Positions 45,688 to 54,545 of a stretch of 64,000 nucleotides of DNA are shown in pieces (position 1 is the stretch's first letter; the number at the start of each line of letters is the position of its first letter). Source of the DNA: JAJEFO01 sp965208685 (GTDB lineage Bacteria > Pseudomonadota > Alphaproteobacteria > Rhodobacterales > Rhodobacteraceae). Location: assembly GCA_965208685.1 (NCBI GenBank), contig CBDBPL010000007.1, positions 4,836,001 to 4,900,000 on the forward strand, read 5' to 3'. The notes under the pieces are model-generated. The model saw only the letters and a program-made list of their open reading frames with translations. It did not search any database and had not been told where the DNA came from. Position numbers and translations under genes: made by a program.

Positions 45688-46673
45688 TCCGGGCGCTCGC
45701 GCTGGCGGCTCTCCTGGCGTCCTGGGGCGGGGCGGCCTCGGCGCAGGCCTGCACCGGCCGCTTCGTCAACCCGGTCTCCGACGTCTGCTGGGAGTGCCTG
45801 TTCCCCATCTCGATCGGGCCGGTCACGATCGGCAGCGCCTCGGGCGCGCCGGACACGCCGAACCCGTCCTCGCCGATCTGCCTCTGCGGCTCGCCCTTCC
45901 CGCGCATCGGCCTCTCGCTCGGGGTCTGGGAGCCGGCGCGGCTCGTGGACGCGACGCGCGCGCCCTGGTGCTTCCCGAACCTGGGCGGGCTGACCATCGA
46001 TCCCGGCCTGCCCGCCGGACGCGGGCGCACCGGGTCCTCGGGCGGCGACGGCGCGACGGGCTCGGTCTGGCACGCGCACCACTACGTGTACCCGCTGCTC
46101 TCGTGGATCGGCGCGCTTCTCGACCTCGGCTGCCTGGAGGCGGGCGGGCTCGACATCGCCTGGGTTTCGGAGCTCGACCCGGCCTGGCTCGACGACGAGC
46201 TGAGCTTTCTCCTGAACCCGGAGGCGGCGCTGTTCGCCAACCTGCCGGCCCAGGCCGCCTGCGCCGCCGACTGCGCGTCCGCCTCGGCGGGGCTGCCGAT
46301 GGACCGCCTCTTCTGGTGCGCGGGCTGCCAGGGCGGGATGTACCCGACGACCGGAAACGTCGCCGCCCACGTCGGCGGCGTCCAGGCGTCGCTGCTCGCG
46401 GCGCAGCGGCTGCAGTACCGGCTGCACCGCGCCGGGATCGCCTGGGGCACGTCCGGGTCGGGCGCGCTCTGCGGGCGCTACCCGATGCCTGTGATGCGGA
46501 AGTCGCAGTACCGCTGGCAGATGACCCAGCCGGTCCCGGCCACGACGCCGATGACGGGCTGCAACCCGACGGGCCGCTCCTCGATCCTGTGGGAGTCGCT
46601 GCGGGAACTGCCCGCCGCGGGCGAGAACTTCGGCTTCCTGCTGTGGCGCAAGCGCAACTGCTGCCTGCTGTGA
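45684..46673 (+). CDS. traU: Conjugal transfer protein TraU
   Basis: The 329-residue secreted protein has a signal peptide (LALAALLASWGGAASAQ) and the many Cys of TraU: CTGRFVNPVSDVCWECLFPI, CLCGSPFPRIGLSLG, APWCFPNLGG, AACAADCAS and the final RNCCLL. The VWHAHHYVYPLLSWI block is conserved. TraU acts in pilus assembly and mating-pair formation in the periplasm. Unlike its left neighbours it is intact. It overlaps ssb at its start; trbC follows after 28 bp. Confidence 0.9.
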   Translation: MIRALALAALLASWGGAASAQACTGRFVNPVSDVCWECLFPISIGPVTIGSASGAPDTPNPSSPICLCGSPFPRIGLSLGVWEPARLVDATRAPWCFPNLGGLTIDPGLPAGRGRTGSSGGDGATGSVWHAHHYVYPLLSWIGALLDLGCLEAGGLDIAWVSELDPAWLDDELSFLLNPEAALFANLPAQAACAADCASASAGLPMDRLFWCAGCQGGMYPTTGNVAAHVGGVQASLLAAQRLQYRLHRAGIAWGTSGSGALCGRYPMPVMRKSQYRWQMTQPVPATTPMTGCNPTGRSSILWESLRELPAAGENFGFLLWRKRNCCLL

Positions 46674-46701
46674 AACCGTCGGAACAAGGAGAGCGGAACC
46701 A

Positions 46702-47472
46702 ATGGCGGAACGAATGGAGACGAGAGCGCGAAACACCCTGACGGCGATGCTCCTGGCTGGCCTGGTGTCGGCGGCGGGCTGTTGCGATCCGGTCAGGGCG
46801 GAGGGGAATCCCTCTCCAGGCACTGGTGCGGAAGCGGAAGCTTCGCGCCTGGTCGAGGAATTCATGGACGGTGCCGGAGACGAGGGCGGGGAGGCGCTCG
46901 GCGGATGGAGCCGCTCGGTGATCGAACGCGCGCTCGAGCGCGCCGGCGAGACCGCAAGGCGGTCCGTGCCGGGTCCGTCCGGTTCGCCTGCCGCCCCGCT
47001 TCCGGTCGAGCGCCACGTGCGGAGTCTTGCCGGAAACGCGGGCGGTCGCGGGAGCACGGCGGAAGTCCTGGTCCTGCTCAGCCAGTCGGTGCCTGCCGCG
47101 AGCTGGCGGCAATGGGCGCACGACGCCGCAAGGGCCGGTGCGCCGCTCGTGATGCGCGGCGTTGGCGAAGGCGGCCTGCCGGTGACCGCCAGGAAAATCG
47201 CGGACCGGCTCGGCGGGGCGGAAGCCGGGGTCGCGATCGATCCAAGGCTCTTCCGCCTGTTCGGCGTCGACCGCGTGCCCGTGGTGGTCGTCGTGCCCGG
47301 CGGCGTGCCGCCCTGCCGGAGCCGGGGCTGCGCGGACGATCCCGTGCCACCCAACGACCTTGTTGCCGGAAACGTCGGTCTCGTGGCCGCGCTGCAGGCG
47401 GTCGCGGACGAGGGCGCCGTCGGCAGCGAGGTCGCCCGCCGCCACCTCGAACGCATGGAGGAATCGCGATGA
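46702..47472 (+). CDS. trbC: Conjugal transfer protein TrbC (F-type)
   Basis: A 256-residue protein with a signal segment (LTAMLLAGLVSAAGCCDPVR) and the F-type TrbC C-terminal domain: EVLVLLSQSVPAASWRQWAH, APLVMRGVGEGGLPVTARKI, VAIDPRLFRLFGVDRVPVVV and a Cys pair in PPCRSRGCADDP. The fold is thioredoxin-like without a CxxC active site. It works with TraU and TraW in pilus assembly. It overlaps traN by 4 bp. Confidence 0.85.
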   Translation: MAERMETRARNTLTAMLLAGLVSAAGCCDPVRAEGNPSPGTGAEAEASRLVEEFMDGAGDEGGEALGGWSRSVIERALERAGETARRSVPGPSGSPAAPLPVERHVRSLAGNAGGRGSTAEVLVLLSQSVPAASWRQWAHDAARAGAPLVMRGVGEGGLPVTARKIADRLGGAEAGVAIDPRLFRLFGVDRVPVVVVVPGGVPPCRSRGCADDPVPPNDLVAGNVGLVAALQAVADEGAVGSEVARRHLERMEESR

Positions 47473-48605
47473 AGGAACGCCAGGAAATCGCGCCCGAACG
47501 GACCAGGAGCCGCGTTTCCCGCATCTTCCGGATCCTCGCCTGGACCGCGGCGCTCGGGCTCACGGTCCTGGCGGGCTGGATCGTGTCCGGCACGGTCGTA
47601 CGGGCGGAGAGCGCGAAGGACGCCGCCCGTGCGCTCGGGGCCGCTGGGAACGCGGCGGCCCAGGCCGTCGCGCGGGATCCCGCGAATGCCGCGACGGTGC
47701 CGGGCTACGCGGGCACGGACCTGCCGGAGGGCGGCGTCTCCGCCGACGGCCTTGAGGACGGAGGCCGCGCGCGGCTGTCGGACCCGGACGATGCGGGCGG
47801 CGACGCCGGACGCACGGTGGTCCGGGGCGCGACCTCGCGGCCACCGGCGAGCGTGCCGGCGGACGGTCCTGCGGCGAGGCGCGCGGAAAGGATCGCGGCC
47901 GCGCCGCAGTCGCCTGCGCACCGCGCGGACGGGCTCGCCTCGGGGAGCGTCACGGAATGCGGCGCGGGCCTGCGCGACGCGGAGGACGGCGGGACCTGCG
48001 GATCCGTGCGCTTCTGCGTCGGCGCGGACTGCGAGACCGTGCGGCCGCGGTCGAACACGGGCTTCGTGGACGCCGCGACGCGGCTCAACATGGCGACGGA
48101 GCTGGGCGGCGACGAATTCGACCGGGGAAGCCTCCGGTTCTTCGTCGGGCAGCGCCGCGCCTGCCATATCCACCTCTTCGGTCTCGTCAACTGCTGCTCG
48201 AACTCGGGCGCGCTCATCGGCCTCGCGGACTGCTCGCCCGAGGAAGTGGAGCTCGCGCAGGAGCGCAACGCGGGCAACACCCACTACCTTGGCCGCTACT
48301 GCTCCCGGCGCACGCTCTTCGGCGTCTGCATCCGCCGTTCCCGGGCATGGTGCGTGTTCGGCTCGAAGCTCGGGCGCATCCTGCAGCAGCAGGGGCGCGC
48401 GCAGCTCGGCATCCCCTGGTCCGACTGCCGCGGCCTCACCGTCGCGGAGATCGAGGGAATCGACTTCGAAAGCCTCGACCTCTCGGAGTTCGCCCGGGAC
48501 CTCATGGACGCCTCAAGCGAGCCCTCGGTCGCGCTTCCCGACGCCGGGGACACGCGCGACGCCATGCGCACGCGCATCGGCGACTTCTACCGGAGGGGGC
48601 AATGA
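47469..48605 (+). CDS. traN: Mating-pair stabilisation protein TraN
   Basis: A 378-residue, Cys-rich envelope protein. An N-terminal helix (ILAWTAALGLTVLAGWIVSG) is followed by a variable linker and then the conserved block CGSVRFCVGADCETVRP, CHIHLFGLVNCCSN, LGRYCSRRTLFGVC, RAWCVFGSKLGRILQQQGR and LGIPWSDCRGLTVAEIEGID. Shorter than plasmid F TraN (about 600 residues), it resembles the compact form of chromosomal elements. The variable linker may contact recipient receptors. It overlaps traF by 4 bp. Confidence 0.85.
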   Translation: MKERQEIAPERTRSRVSRIFRILAWTAALGLTVLAGWIVSGTVVRAESAKDAARALGAAGNAAAQAVARDPANAATVPGYAGTDLPEGGVSADGLEDGGRARLSDPDDAGGDAGRTVVRGATSRPPASVPADGPAARRAERIAAAPQSPAHRADGLASGSVTECGAGLRDAEDGGTCGSVRFCVGADCETVRPRSNTGFVDAATRLNMATELGGDEFDRGSLRFFVGQRRACHIHLFGLVNCCSNSGALIGLADCSPEEVELAQERNAGNTHYLGRYCSRRTLFGVCIRRSRAWCVFGSKLGRILQQQGRAQLGIPWSDCRGLTVAEIEGIDFESLDLSEFARDLMDASSEPSVALPDAGDTRDAMRTRIGDFYRRGQ

Positions 48606-49471
48606 CCGTGCGAACGGGGAGACGCCCCGCCGTGGCGTCAGGCGCCTGGCTGGTCGCGCTGCTGGCCGCCGCGCTTGTCGCGTTCGGCATTGGGTCCGCT
48701 CCCGCCGGTGAATGGCGATCCTGGTGCTCCGTACCGGAGTCCGGCCAGGCGGGCGGAAACGGAGCCTCGCTCGGCTGGCACTTCTACTGCGACCGGGATG
48801 ACGGGCCGGATCCTGAGCCGGAACCGGAGATGTCGGCGCCGCCCGAGGCAACCGATCCGGAGACACCTGCCACGGAACGGATCCTGGAGATCCGCCGCGC
48901 GCTCGAGGAGGCGCGCGCGGAGGCGGTACTCGACCCGACGCCGGAGAAGGTGACGGCCTACCTTCGGCTCCAGCAGGAGACGCTGCGGCGCGCCGCCGCC
49001 TTCTCCGACGCGTTCCGGCGCACGGTCTGGGCGACCCCTGATGTCGACTACACGCTGGTGCGTCCCGTGGGCGCGCTCGCCAAGCGGGTCTGGTCGGACG
49101 GTCGCCGCGAGGCCCGCGACGCCGCGCTCGCCCGGCTCGGGGAGCGCTACGGCCTGATCTACCTGGGCCACGCCGGCTGCGCGTCCTGCAAGGTCTTCGG
49201 GCCGCTCTTGCGCGCCTTCGCGGAGCGCCACGGCCTGGACGTGCTCGCCGTCTCCCTCACCGGCGAAGCGCTGGAGGGATGGCCGGAAACCGTTCCCGAC
49301 AACGGACGGGCCGCAAGCCTCGGCCTCGCGGGCGCGCCGAGCCCGGCGCTCGTGCTGTTCGACACCGCGACGCGGCAGGCCGTGCCGGTCGGCTTCGGGG
49401 TGATGGCCGAGGACGAGATGGCGGAACGGATCTTCGCGCTCACCGAACTGGAGGCAGGGAATGACTATTGA
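48602..49471 (+). CDS. traF: Conjugal pilus assembly protein TraF (thioredoxin-like)
   Basis: The 289-residue protein starts with a membrane/signal helix (LVALLAAALVAFGIGSAPAG), then GWHFYCDRDD. The C-terminal thioredoxin fold is YGLIYLGHAGCASCKVFGPL, a CxxC site that suggests real disulfide exchange activity, as needed for the Cys-rich TraU and TraN. KVTAYLRLQQETLRRAAAFS is the conserved TraF central helix. It overlaps traN by 4 bp and traH by 11 bp. Confidence 0.88.
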   Translation: MTVRTGRRPAVASGAWLVALLAAALVAFGIGSAPAGEWRSWCSVPESGQAGGNGASLGWHFYCDRDDGPDPEPEPEMSAPPEATDPETPATERILEIRRALEEARAEAVLDPTPEKVTAYLRLQQETLRRAAAFSDAFRRTVWATPDVDYTLVRPVGALAKRVWSDGRREARDAALARLGERYGLIYLGHAGCASCKVFGPLLRAFAERHGLDVLAVSLTGEALEGWPETVPDNGRAASLGLAGAPSPALVLFDTATRQAVPVGFGVMAEDEMAERIFALTELEAGNDY

Positions 49472-50945
49472 TCGATCACGTGCGCAAGCCGTGCGAGCCG
49501 GGATCCGCCTACGAACAGGACGAAATGCGTTCAGGACGGCCGCGGCCGCCGGGCTGGTGGCGGCGCTCCTGTCGGCGCCGTCAGGGCCTGCCCGCGCCGA
49601 CGTGCTTTCCGAGATGAACCGCTTCTGGCAGGGCGCGGCGGTCAACACGACGGGGCCGACGGCGTTCCAGGGGCAGGCCTCGGGCCACTGGACGCTCGGC
49701 AACCTGTACCTCCGCGCGCCGGTGCGCTCGGAGCAGGTGGCGACCGTGAGCCTGCCCTCGTTCCGGGCGGGCTGCGGCGGCATCGACGCCTTCGCCGGGG
49801 CGTTCTCCTTCATCAACTCCGACCAGCTCGTGGCCTTCGGTCGCGCCGTGGCGCAGAACGCCGTCGGCTTCGCCTTCGAGCTTGCGCTGGAGACGATCTC
49901 GCCGGTGATCGCCGAGACCATGGCCAAGCTCCGGGCGCTGGCGCAGTGGGTCAACAGCCAGAACCTGAACAGCTGCGAGACCGCGCAGGCGCTGGTCGGC
50001 GCGGCCTGGGCGCGGAACGACCGGGCCTCGGCCTCCATCTGCGCCGCGATCGGCACGAGCCAAGGGATCTTCTCCGACTACGCGGCGGCCAGGCACGGCT
50101 GCGGCTCGGAAGGAAGGCGCCACTCGACGCTCGCCTCGGCCTCCGGGCCGATGGCGGACCAGGTGCCGGTCAACGTCAACTACGCCTGGAAGGCGATCCG
50201 GGCGTCGTCCTTCCTTGCCGGGGACACGCAGCTCGCCGAGTTCGCCATGGCGGTCACCGGCACGGTGATCGTGACCGCGCCCGTGGCCGATTCCGACGCG
50301 GCCGGCCCGCGCGTCCGGATCCTGGAGCCGCTGGCGCTGGACCGGAGGGTCACGGAGGTGCTGATGGAGGGCGGCGGCGCGCTGCCGGTCTACCGCTGCG
50401 ACGAGACGGCCCGCTGCCTCAACCCGACGCTCGGCACGGCGAGCATCCCCCCGGACCGGGGATTCCGGACGCGGGTGGCGGAACTGCTGCGCGACCTCGT
50501 CGACGCGGTGCGGACGGACACGGCCCCGCCGCCGGAGGCGCTGGGTCTCGTGAACCTCACCACGCTGCCGGTGTACCGGGTCGCGAACGCGGCGGCGGCC
50601 TACCGGGGCGCGGTGATCGACCAGGAGATGGACGCGCTCGCCGAGGCCGTGGCGCTCGACGTCATGCAGGTCTGGATCACGGACCTGCACCGCACGGTGG
50701 AGGAGCGCGCCGGGACGCTTGACATCGCCGACGGCGAGCAGCTGCGACGCTGGCGCGAGGGGCTGAGGACGAACCGCGTCGCGCTTGCGCGCCACCGGAA
50801 CCAGGGGCTGCAGCGGCTGAACACGGCGCTCGCCGTGGTCGAGAAGCTGAGGTTGATCGAGACCGAGCTGGCCGGGGCGCTCTCGGCGGATCTGAGGGCC
50901 GCGCTCGCGTTCGCGCGCGGCGGCACCGGGGCTGGATCCCGGTAG
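49461..50945 (+). CDS. traH: Conjugal transfer protein TraH
   Basis: The 494-residue protein has a signal peptide ending near GPARADV, then MNRFWQGAAVNTTGPTAFQG and GNLYLRAPV, the TraH signature near the N-terminus. FRAGCGGIDAFAGAFSFIN and NSCETAQALVGA hold conserved Cys. Periplasmic TraH is needed for pilus extension and, with TraG, for mating-pair formation. It begins inside the end of traF; traG follows after 12 bp. Confidence 0.9.
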   Translation: MTIDRSRAQAVRAGIRLRTGRNAFRTAAAAGLVAALLSAPSGPARADVLSEMNRFWQGAAVNTTGPTAFQGQASGHWTLGNLYLRAPVRSEQVATVSLPSFRAGCGGIDAFAGAFSFINSDQLVAFGRAVAQNAVGFAFELALETISPVIAETMAKLRALAQWVNSQNLNSCETAQALVGAAWARNDRASASICAAIGTSQGIFSDYAAARHGCGSEGRRHSTLASASGPMADQVPVNVNYAWKAIRASSFLAGDTQLAEFAMAVTGTVIVTAPVADSDAAGPRVRILEPLALDRRVTEVLMEGGGALPVYRCDETARCLNPTLGTASIPPDRGFRTRVAELLRDLVDAVRTDTAPPPEALGLVNLTTLPVYRVANAAAAYRGAVIDQEMDALAEAVALDVMQVWITDLHRTVEERAGTLDIADGEQLRRWREGLRTNRVALARHRNQGLQRLNTALAVVEKLRLIETELAGALSADLRAALAFARGGTGAGSR

Positions 50946-50957
50946 GCGCGGCGCATC

Positions 50958-53912
50958 GTGTTCGAGATCTTCACCCTCGGCGGCGGGACCTACCTGGTCG
51001 ACCTCCTGAACGCGGTCGCCGCCATCACCGGCGGCGGGGCTTACGTCAACCTCGCGCAGCTCGCCGGCATGGCCGGGCTCGCCTGGATCCTGATGCGCAC
51101 CGCCTTCGGCGGCTCGTGGCGGGACAACGGGAAGTGGGTGCTCCTGTTCGCCGCCGTCTGGGGCGCGATGATCGTGCCGAAGGCGACCGTGCGCGTCGTC
51201 GACCGGCTCGACCCCGCCCTGGCGCCGGCCGTGGTCGCGAACGTGCCGATGGGGCTCGCGCTCTTCGCGTCCCTGACCAGCGAGGTCGGGGACGGGCTGA
51301 CGCGGCTGACGGAGCAGGCCTTCGCGCTGCCGAACGACCTCCGCTACCGCCGCCACGGCATGATCTTCGGGGCGCGGCTCGCCGACAGGGCGACGCGGCT
51401 GGAGGTGACCGACGCGGTCTTCGCGCGGAACCTCCGGAGCTACGCGCGCCAGTGCGTGTTCCACGCGTTGCTGCTCGGCCACGTCACCGCCGACGACCTC
51501 CGCGAATCGACCGACCTCTGGTCGCTCGTGACCGCTGCGGGCACGCCGTCCGCCGGGGCCTCGCCCGCGCGCATGTTCGAGCTCGCGACCCGGGGCGCGG
51601 TGTCCGGGACGGGCGCCACGACCCTCGACCGCCAGGTCGTCACCTGCCGGGACGGCGCGGCGCGGCTGGACGCGCAGTGGAACGCCGAGATCGCGCGCGC
51701 GGGAACGGTGTTCGGAAGGCGAATCTTCCCGGGCGCGCGGACGGACGCGCTGGCCCGGGCCGAGCTGCTCGCCGCCCTTCCCGCCGCGCACGACTTCCTG
51801 ATCGGGGCGTCCCGCGCGGCGGGTCAGATCATGCGCCAGCAGATGGTGCTGAACGCGGTCCACGACGCGGGCGAGCAGTGGGCCGCCGAGGCGGGCAACG
51901 CCGCCGCGCTCCGGGCCTACACCGACGCGAGGGCGGAGGCGCAGACGGTCTCGGCCTACCGGGCCATCGGGCGGCAGGCCGAGACCTGGGTGCCGCTGCT
52001 CAGGATCGTATTCGAGTGCCTCTACGTGGGCGCCTTCCCCATGGCGGTGCTGCTCATGCTGACTCCGGCGGGGACCGCGATATTCCGCTCTTACGTCACC
52101 GGGCTCGTCTGGCTCCAGTCCTGGGGGCCGCTCTACGCGATCCTCCACCGCATCTCCATGGGCGAGGCCGCCGAGCGCATGCAGGCGGCCGCTACCATGC
52201 CGGGGGGCGACATAGGCATCTCGCTGGTGGCCCAGGCCGGGATCCGCGCCGTCGCGGCGGACGTCGCCGTGATGTCGGGGTACCTTTCGATGTCGGTGCC
52301 GTTCCTGGCCGCCGCGCTCGCCTACGGCATGGCCAAGGCCACTGTGCTCGCCACCTCCGTGCTGGCGGTCGGGCAGGACGCGGCCTCCTCGGCCGCGCAC
52401 GAGGGCACGACGGGAAACCTCTCGCTCGCGAGCACGGCGCAGGACGTGCACCGCTTCGCGACCCTTGAGGGACGCCAGGTCCGCACCTCGGCGCATGTCG
52501 ACGAGGGCCGCTACACCGGCTTCGCGCCCATGGGCGCGGCGATGACGGTGACGGGTGACGGGACGGTGGTGGCGGACGCGGGCGCGGCCACGAGCCGGAT
52601 ACCCGCTGCGGGCGTGCGACTTTCCGAATCGCTCGCGACCTCGCACGAGACCCGGGCGGCGGAGGCGCAGGGACGGTCCCGGCACTGGTCGGCAGAGGCG
52701 GGCATGGCGCGCAGCGCGGCGGCGACCGACGCGACGGCGCTGGTCGAGCGATACAGCCATGACGTGAGCACGGGGGAGGCGCACGCGCACGGCGTCACGG
52801 AAAGCGAATCGCGCCAGGCGCAGGAGCTGGCCTCCCATGTCGAGAAGCTGGCAGAGGTCGGGGGCATCACGACGAGCCAGGCCATGAACCTGACGGCGGA
52901 GGCGAAGGTGGGCGGCGGCCTGGACCTCGTGGCGAAGGTCGGCGCGGACGGCTCGGTCCTGTGGCGCGGGCAGGCCATCGAGTCGGACGCCTGGAACCGG
53001 ATGCGGGAATACGACCGCCAGCACGGCGTGACCGAATCCTGGGGCCGGGTCGAGGAGGCGTCGAGACGATGGTCCGCCCAGACGGGAGATTCGGAACTTG
53101 CGAGCCTGGAGGAGGGCCTCTCGGCGAACGTGACCCGCATGCGGAGCTTCCAGGAACGGGCGGTGATGGCGCGGCAGGAATCGGAGAGCTGGACCGAGCA
53201 GGCGGCGCAGGTGCGCTCCGACGCGCAGGCGATCGAGCGCGAGCTTGGCCAGCCGTTCTTCGCGTGGCTCTCGGAGCGTCCGGGCGCTGACGGGCGCGCG
53301 ATCGGCGCGGCGGGCGCGATGCGGATCGCCTCGCCTCAGACGCCGGAGGACGCCGAGGAGCTCAGGGAGCAGGCCGCGGCCTTCATCGCCTCGCACTATC
53401 CCGCGCCCGCCGGTCCCGCGCCCTCGGCGAGCATGAGCGCGGAGGCGTACGGCGAGGCCGCCGGCGAGGCGCGGGAGGCCTACGCGACGGAGACCGGCCT
53501 CTCCTACACAGGCTGGTCGGGCGGCGTGCGGGACAGGGCCGCCGACGCGGGCGTGCTCGAGCCGGGCGGTACGGAGGCGGCGGCGTCACGGGAGCGGGTC
53601 GCGGCCGAGACCGGGATCTCGGCAACGGGCGCGGAACGAACCGCGCGGGAGACGGTGACGCGGAGCGAGGTTGCCGGCGGCCGTGCGGGCGTTGCCGCCG
53701 AGACGGACAGGCCCTTCGCGGAGCACGCGACCGAGAGCGTGCCCGTGATCGGCGGCTGGCTGGCGGGGCGGCTCTTCGGCACGGCGGGCAATGCCGCGCC
53801 GGACGGAGCGACGGAGGTGGCGCCGGACGGAACCGGCGGCGAGGCAGACGAAGGCGACGCGGCGGACGCGCGTCCGCGCGGTGCCCGGAGGCCGTGGCGC
53901 AGTGACCTTTGA
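50958..53912 (+). CDS. traG: Mating-pair formation protein TraG
   Basis: A 984-residue inner-membrane protein starting with GTG. The N-terminal region has about five membrane helices (LAQLAGMAGLAWILMRTAFG, VLLFAAVWGAMIVP, LYVGAFPMAVLLMLTPAG) and FRSYVTGLVWLQSWGPLYAI, the TraG N-terminal domain. The C-terminal 450 residues are periplasmic or cytoplasmic, Ala/Glu-rich and helical. In F-like systems this part stabilises mating pairs and mediates entry exclusion. It is the last gene of the main operon before a reverse-strand gene. Confidence 0.88.
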   Translation: MFEIFTLGGGTYLVDLLNAVAAITGGGAYVNLAQLAGMAGLAWILMRTAFGGSWRDNGKWVLLFAAVWGAMIVPKATVRVVDRLDPALAPAVVANVPMGLALFASLTSEVGDGLTRLTEQAFALPNDLRYRRHGMIFGARLADRATRLEVTDAVFARNLRSYARQCVFHALLLGHVTADDLRESTDLWSLVTAAGTPSAGASPARMFELATRGAVSGTGATTLDRQVVTCRDGAARLDAQWNAEIARAGTVFGRRIFPGARTDALARAELLAALPAAHDFLIGASRAAGQIMRQQMVLNAVHDAGEQWAAEAGNAAALRAYTDARAEAQTVSAYRAIGRQAETWVPLLRIVFECLYVGAFPMAVLLMLTPAGTAIFRSYVTGLVWLQSWGPLYAILHRISMGEAAERMQAAATMPGGDIGISLVAQAGIRAVAADVAVMSGYLSMSVPFLAAALAYGMAKATVLATSVLAVGQDAASSAAHEGTTGNLSLASTAQDVHRFATLEGRQVRTSAHVDEGRYTGFAPMGAAMTVTGDGTVVADAGAATSRIPAAGVRLSESLATSHETRAAEAQGRSRHWSAEAGMARSAAATDATALVERYSHDVSTGEAHAHGVTESESRQAQELASHVEKLAEVGGITTSQAMNLTAEAKVGGGLDLVAKVGADGSVLWRGQAIESDAWNRMREYDRQHGVTESWGRVEEASRRWSAQTGDSELASLEEGLSANVTRMRSFQERAVMARQESESWTEQAAQVRSDAQAIERELGQPFFAWLSERPGADGRAIGAAGAMRIASPQTPEDAEELREQAAAFIASHYPAPAGPAPSASMSAEAYGEAAGEAREAYATETGLSYTGWSGGVRDRAADAGVLEPGGTEAAASRERVAAETGISATGAERTARETVTRSEVAGGRAGVAAETDRPFAEHATESVPVIGGWLAGRLFGTAGNAAPDGATEVAPDGTGGEADEGDAADARPRGARRPWRSDL

Positions 53913-53940
53913 GCATGTTCCGAAGAAGCGCGCCCCGGCG

Positions 53941-54309
53941 TCAGTCGCGCATCAGCCGCTCGTGCTCCTCCGCGACCTCCATCCAGGCGTGCTGCCCCGA
54001 CTGCGTCGCGGCGTCGATCCGTTCGTCGCGTCCGTCGGGCAGGCGACGGTGCCGGAAGGCCGACCAGTCGCCGTGGCGAAACCCGCGCAGGAGCGCAAGG
54101 GCCAGCGAGGAGACGACGGTCCAGGCGATCACGGCGAGCCAAAGAGGGCCGATGGCGGCCGTTCCGAATCCGGTGATCGATGCGACCGCTGTCCAGAATG
54201 CCGCAAGGGCAAGGCCCGCAAGCACGACGATCCGCTCGGGCCAGGTGCTGCGCTTCGTCCTTCGCTTCGTGTCCGGGCGGCGATCCGCCGTGTTCGGTGC
54301 TGGCGTCAT
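53941..54309 (-). CDS. Two-helix membrane protein on the opposite strand between traG and traD
   Basis: A 122-residue protein with two hydrophobic helices (VVLAGLALAAFWTAVASITG and PLWLAVIAWTVVSSLALALL), a basic N-terminus and a charged C-terminus ending EEHERLMRD. AGGAGG lies 9 bp before the ATG, so it is likely translated. I recognise no family. Its antisense orientation inside an otherwise uniform transfer operon suggests a separately controlled function, perhaps surface or entry exclusion, but that is only a position-based idea. Confidence 0.6.
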   Translation of the reverse strand: MTPAPNTADRRPDTKRRTKRSTWPERIVVLAGLALAAFWTAVASITGFGTAAIGPLWLAVIAWTVVSSLALALLRGFRHGDWSAFRHRRLPDGRDERIDAATQSGQHAWMEVAEEHERLMRD

Positions 54310-54545
54310 GTCGATGTCCTCCTGTCATGCGATCCGGTCCGGCGGGCGGAGCTGCGGAATCCCGGGCCCGTGCAATTCCCCGGTCCGGCCCCGGCCCTCT
54401 CCCGCCCGGATCCGTTCGCCCGGCCCCGGCTCCGCTCCGGCTCCTGGAGGAAGGGAGCCGGACTCGCGGCGCCCGCCGGGTTCGGGGGTTGCGACGGCCC
54501 TGATCCACGCCGGAACGAACGGCGCGCCGAAGAGAGGGCGCGCGC

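Noticed and set aside
49581..53396. 1271-codon open frame antisense to traH and traG
   Set aside because: Composition (Arg, His, Pro, Gly) and lack of any domain mark it as a mirror frame of the transfer genes.
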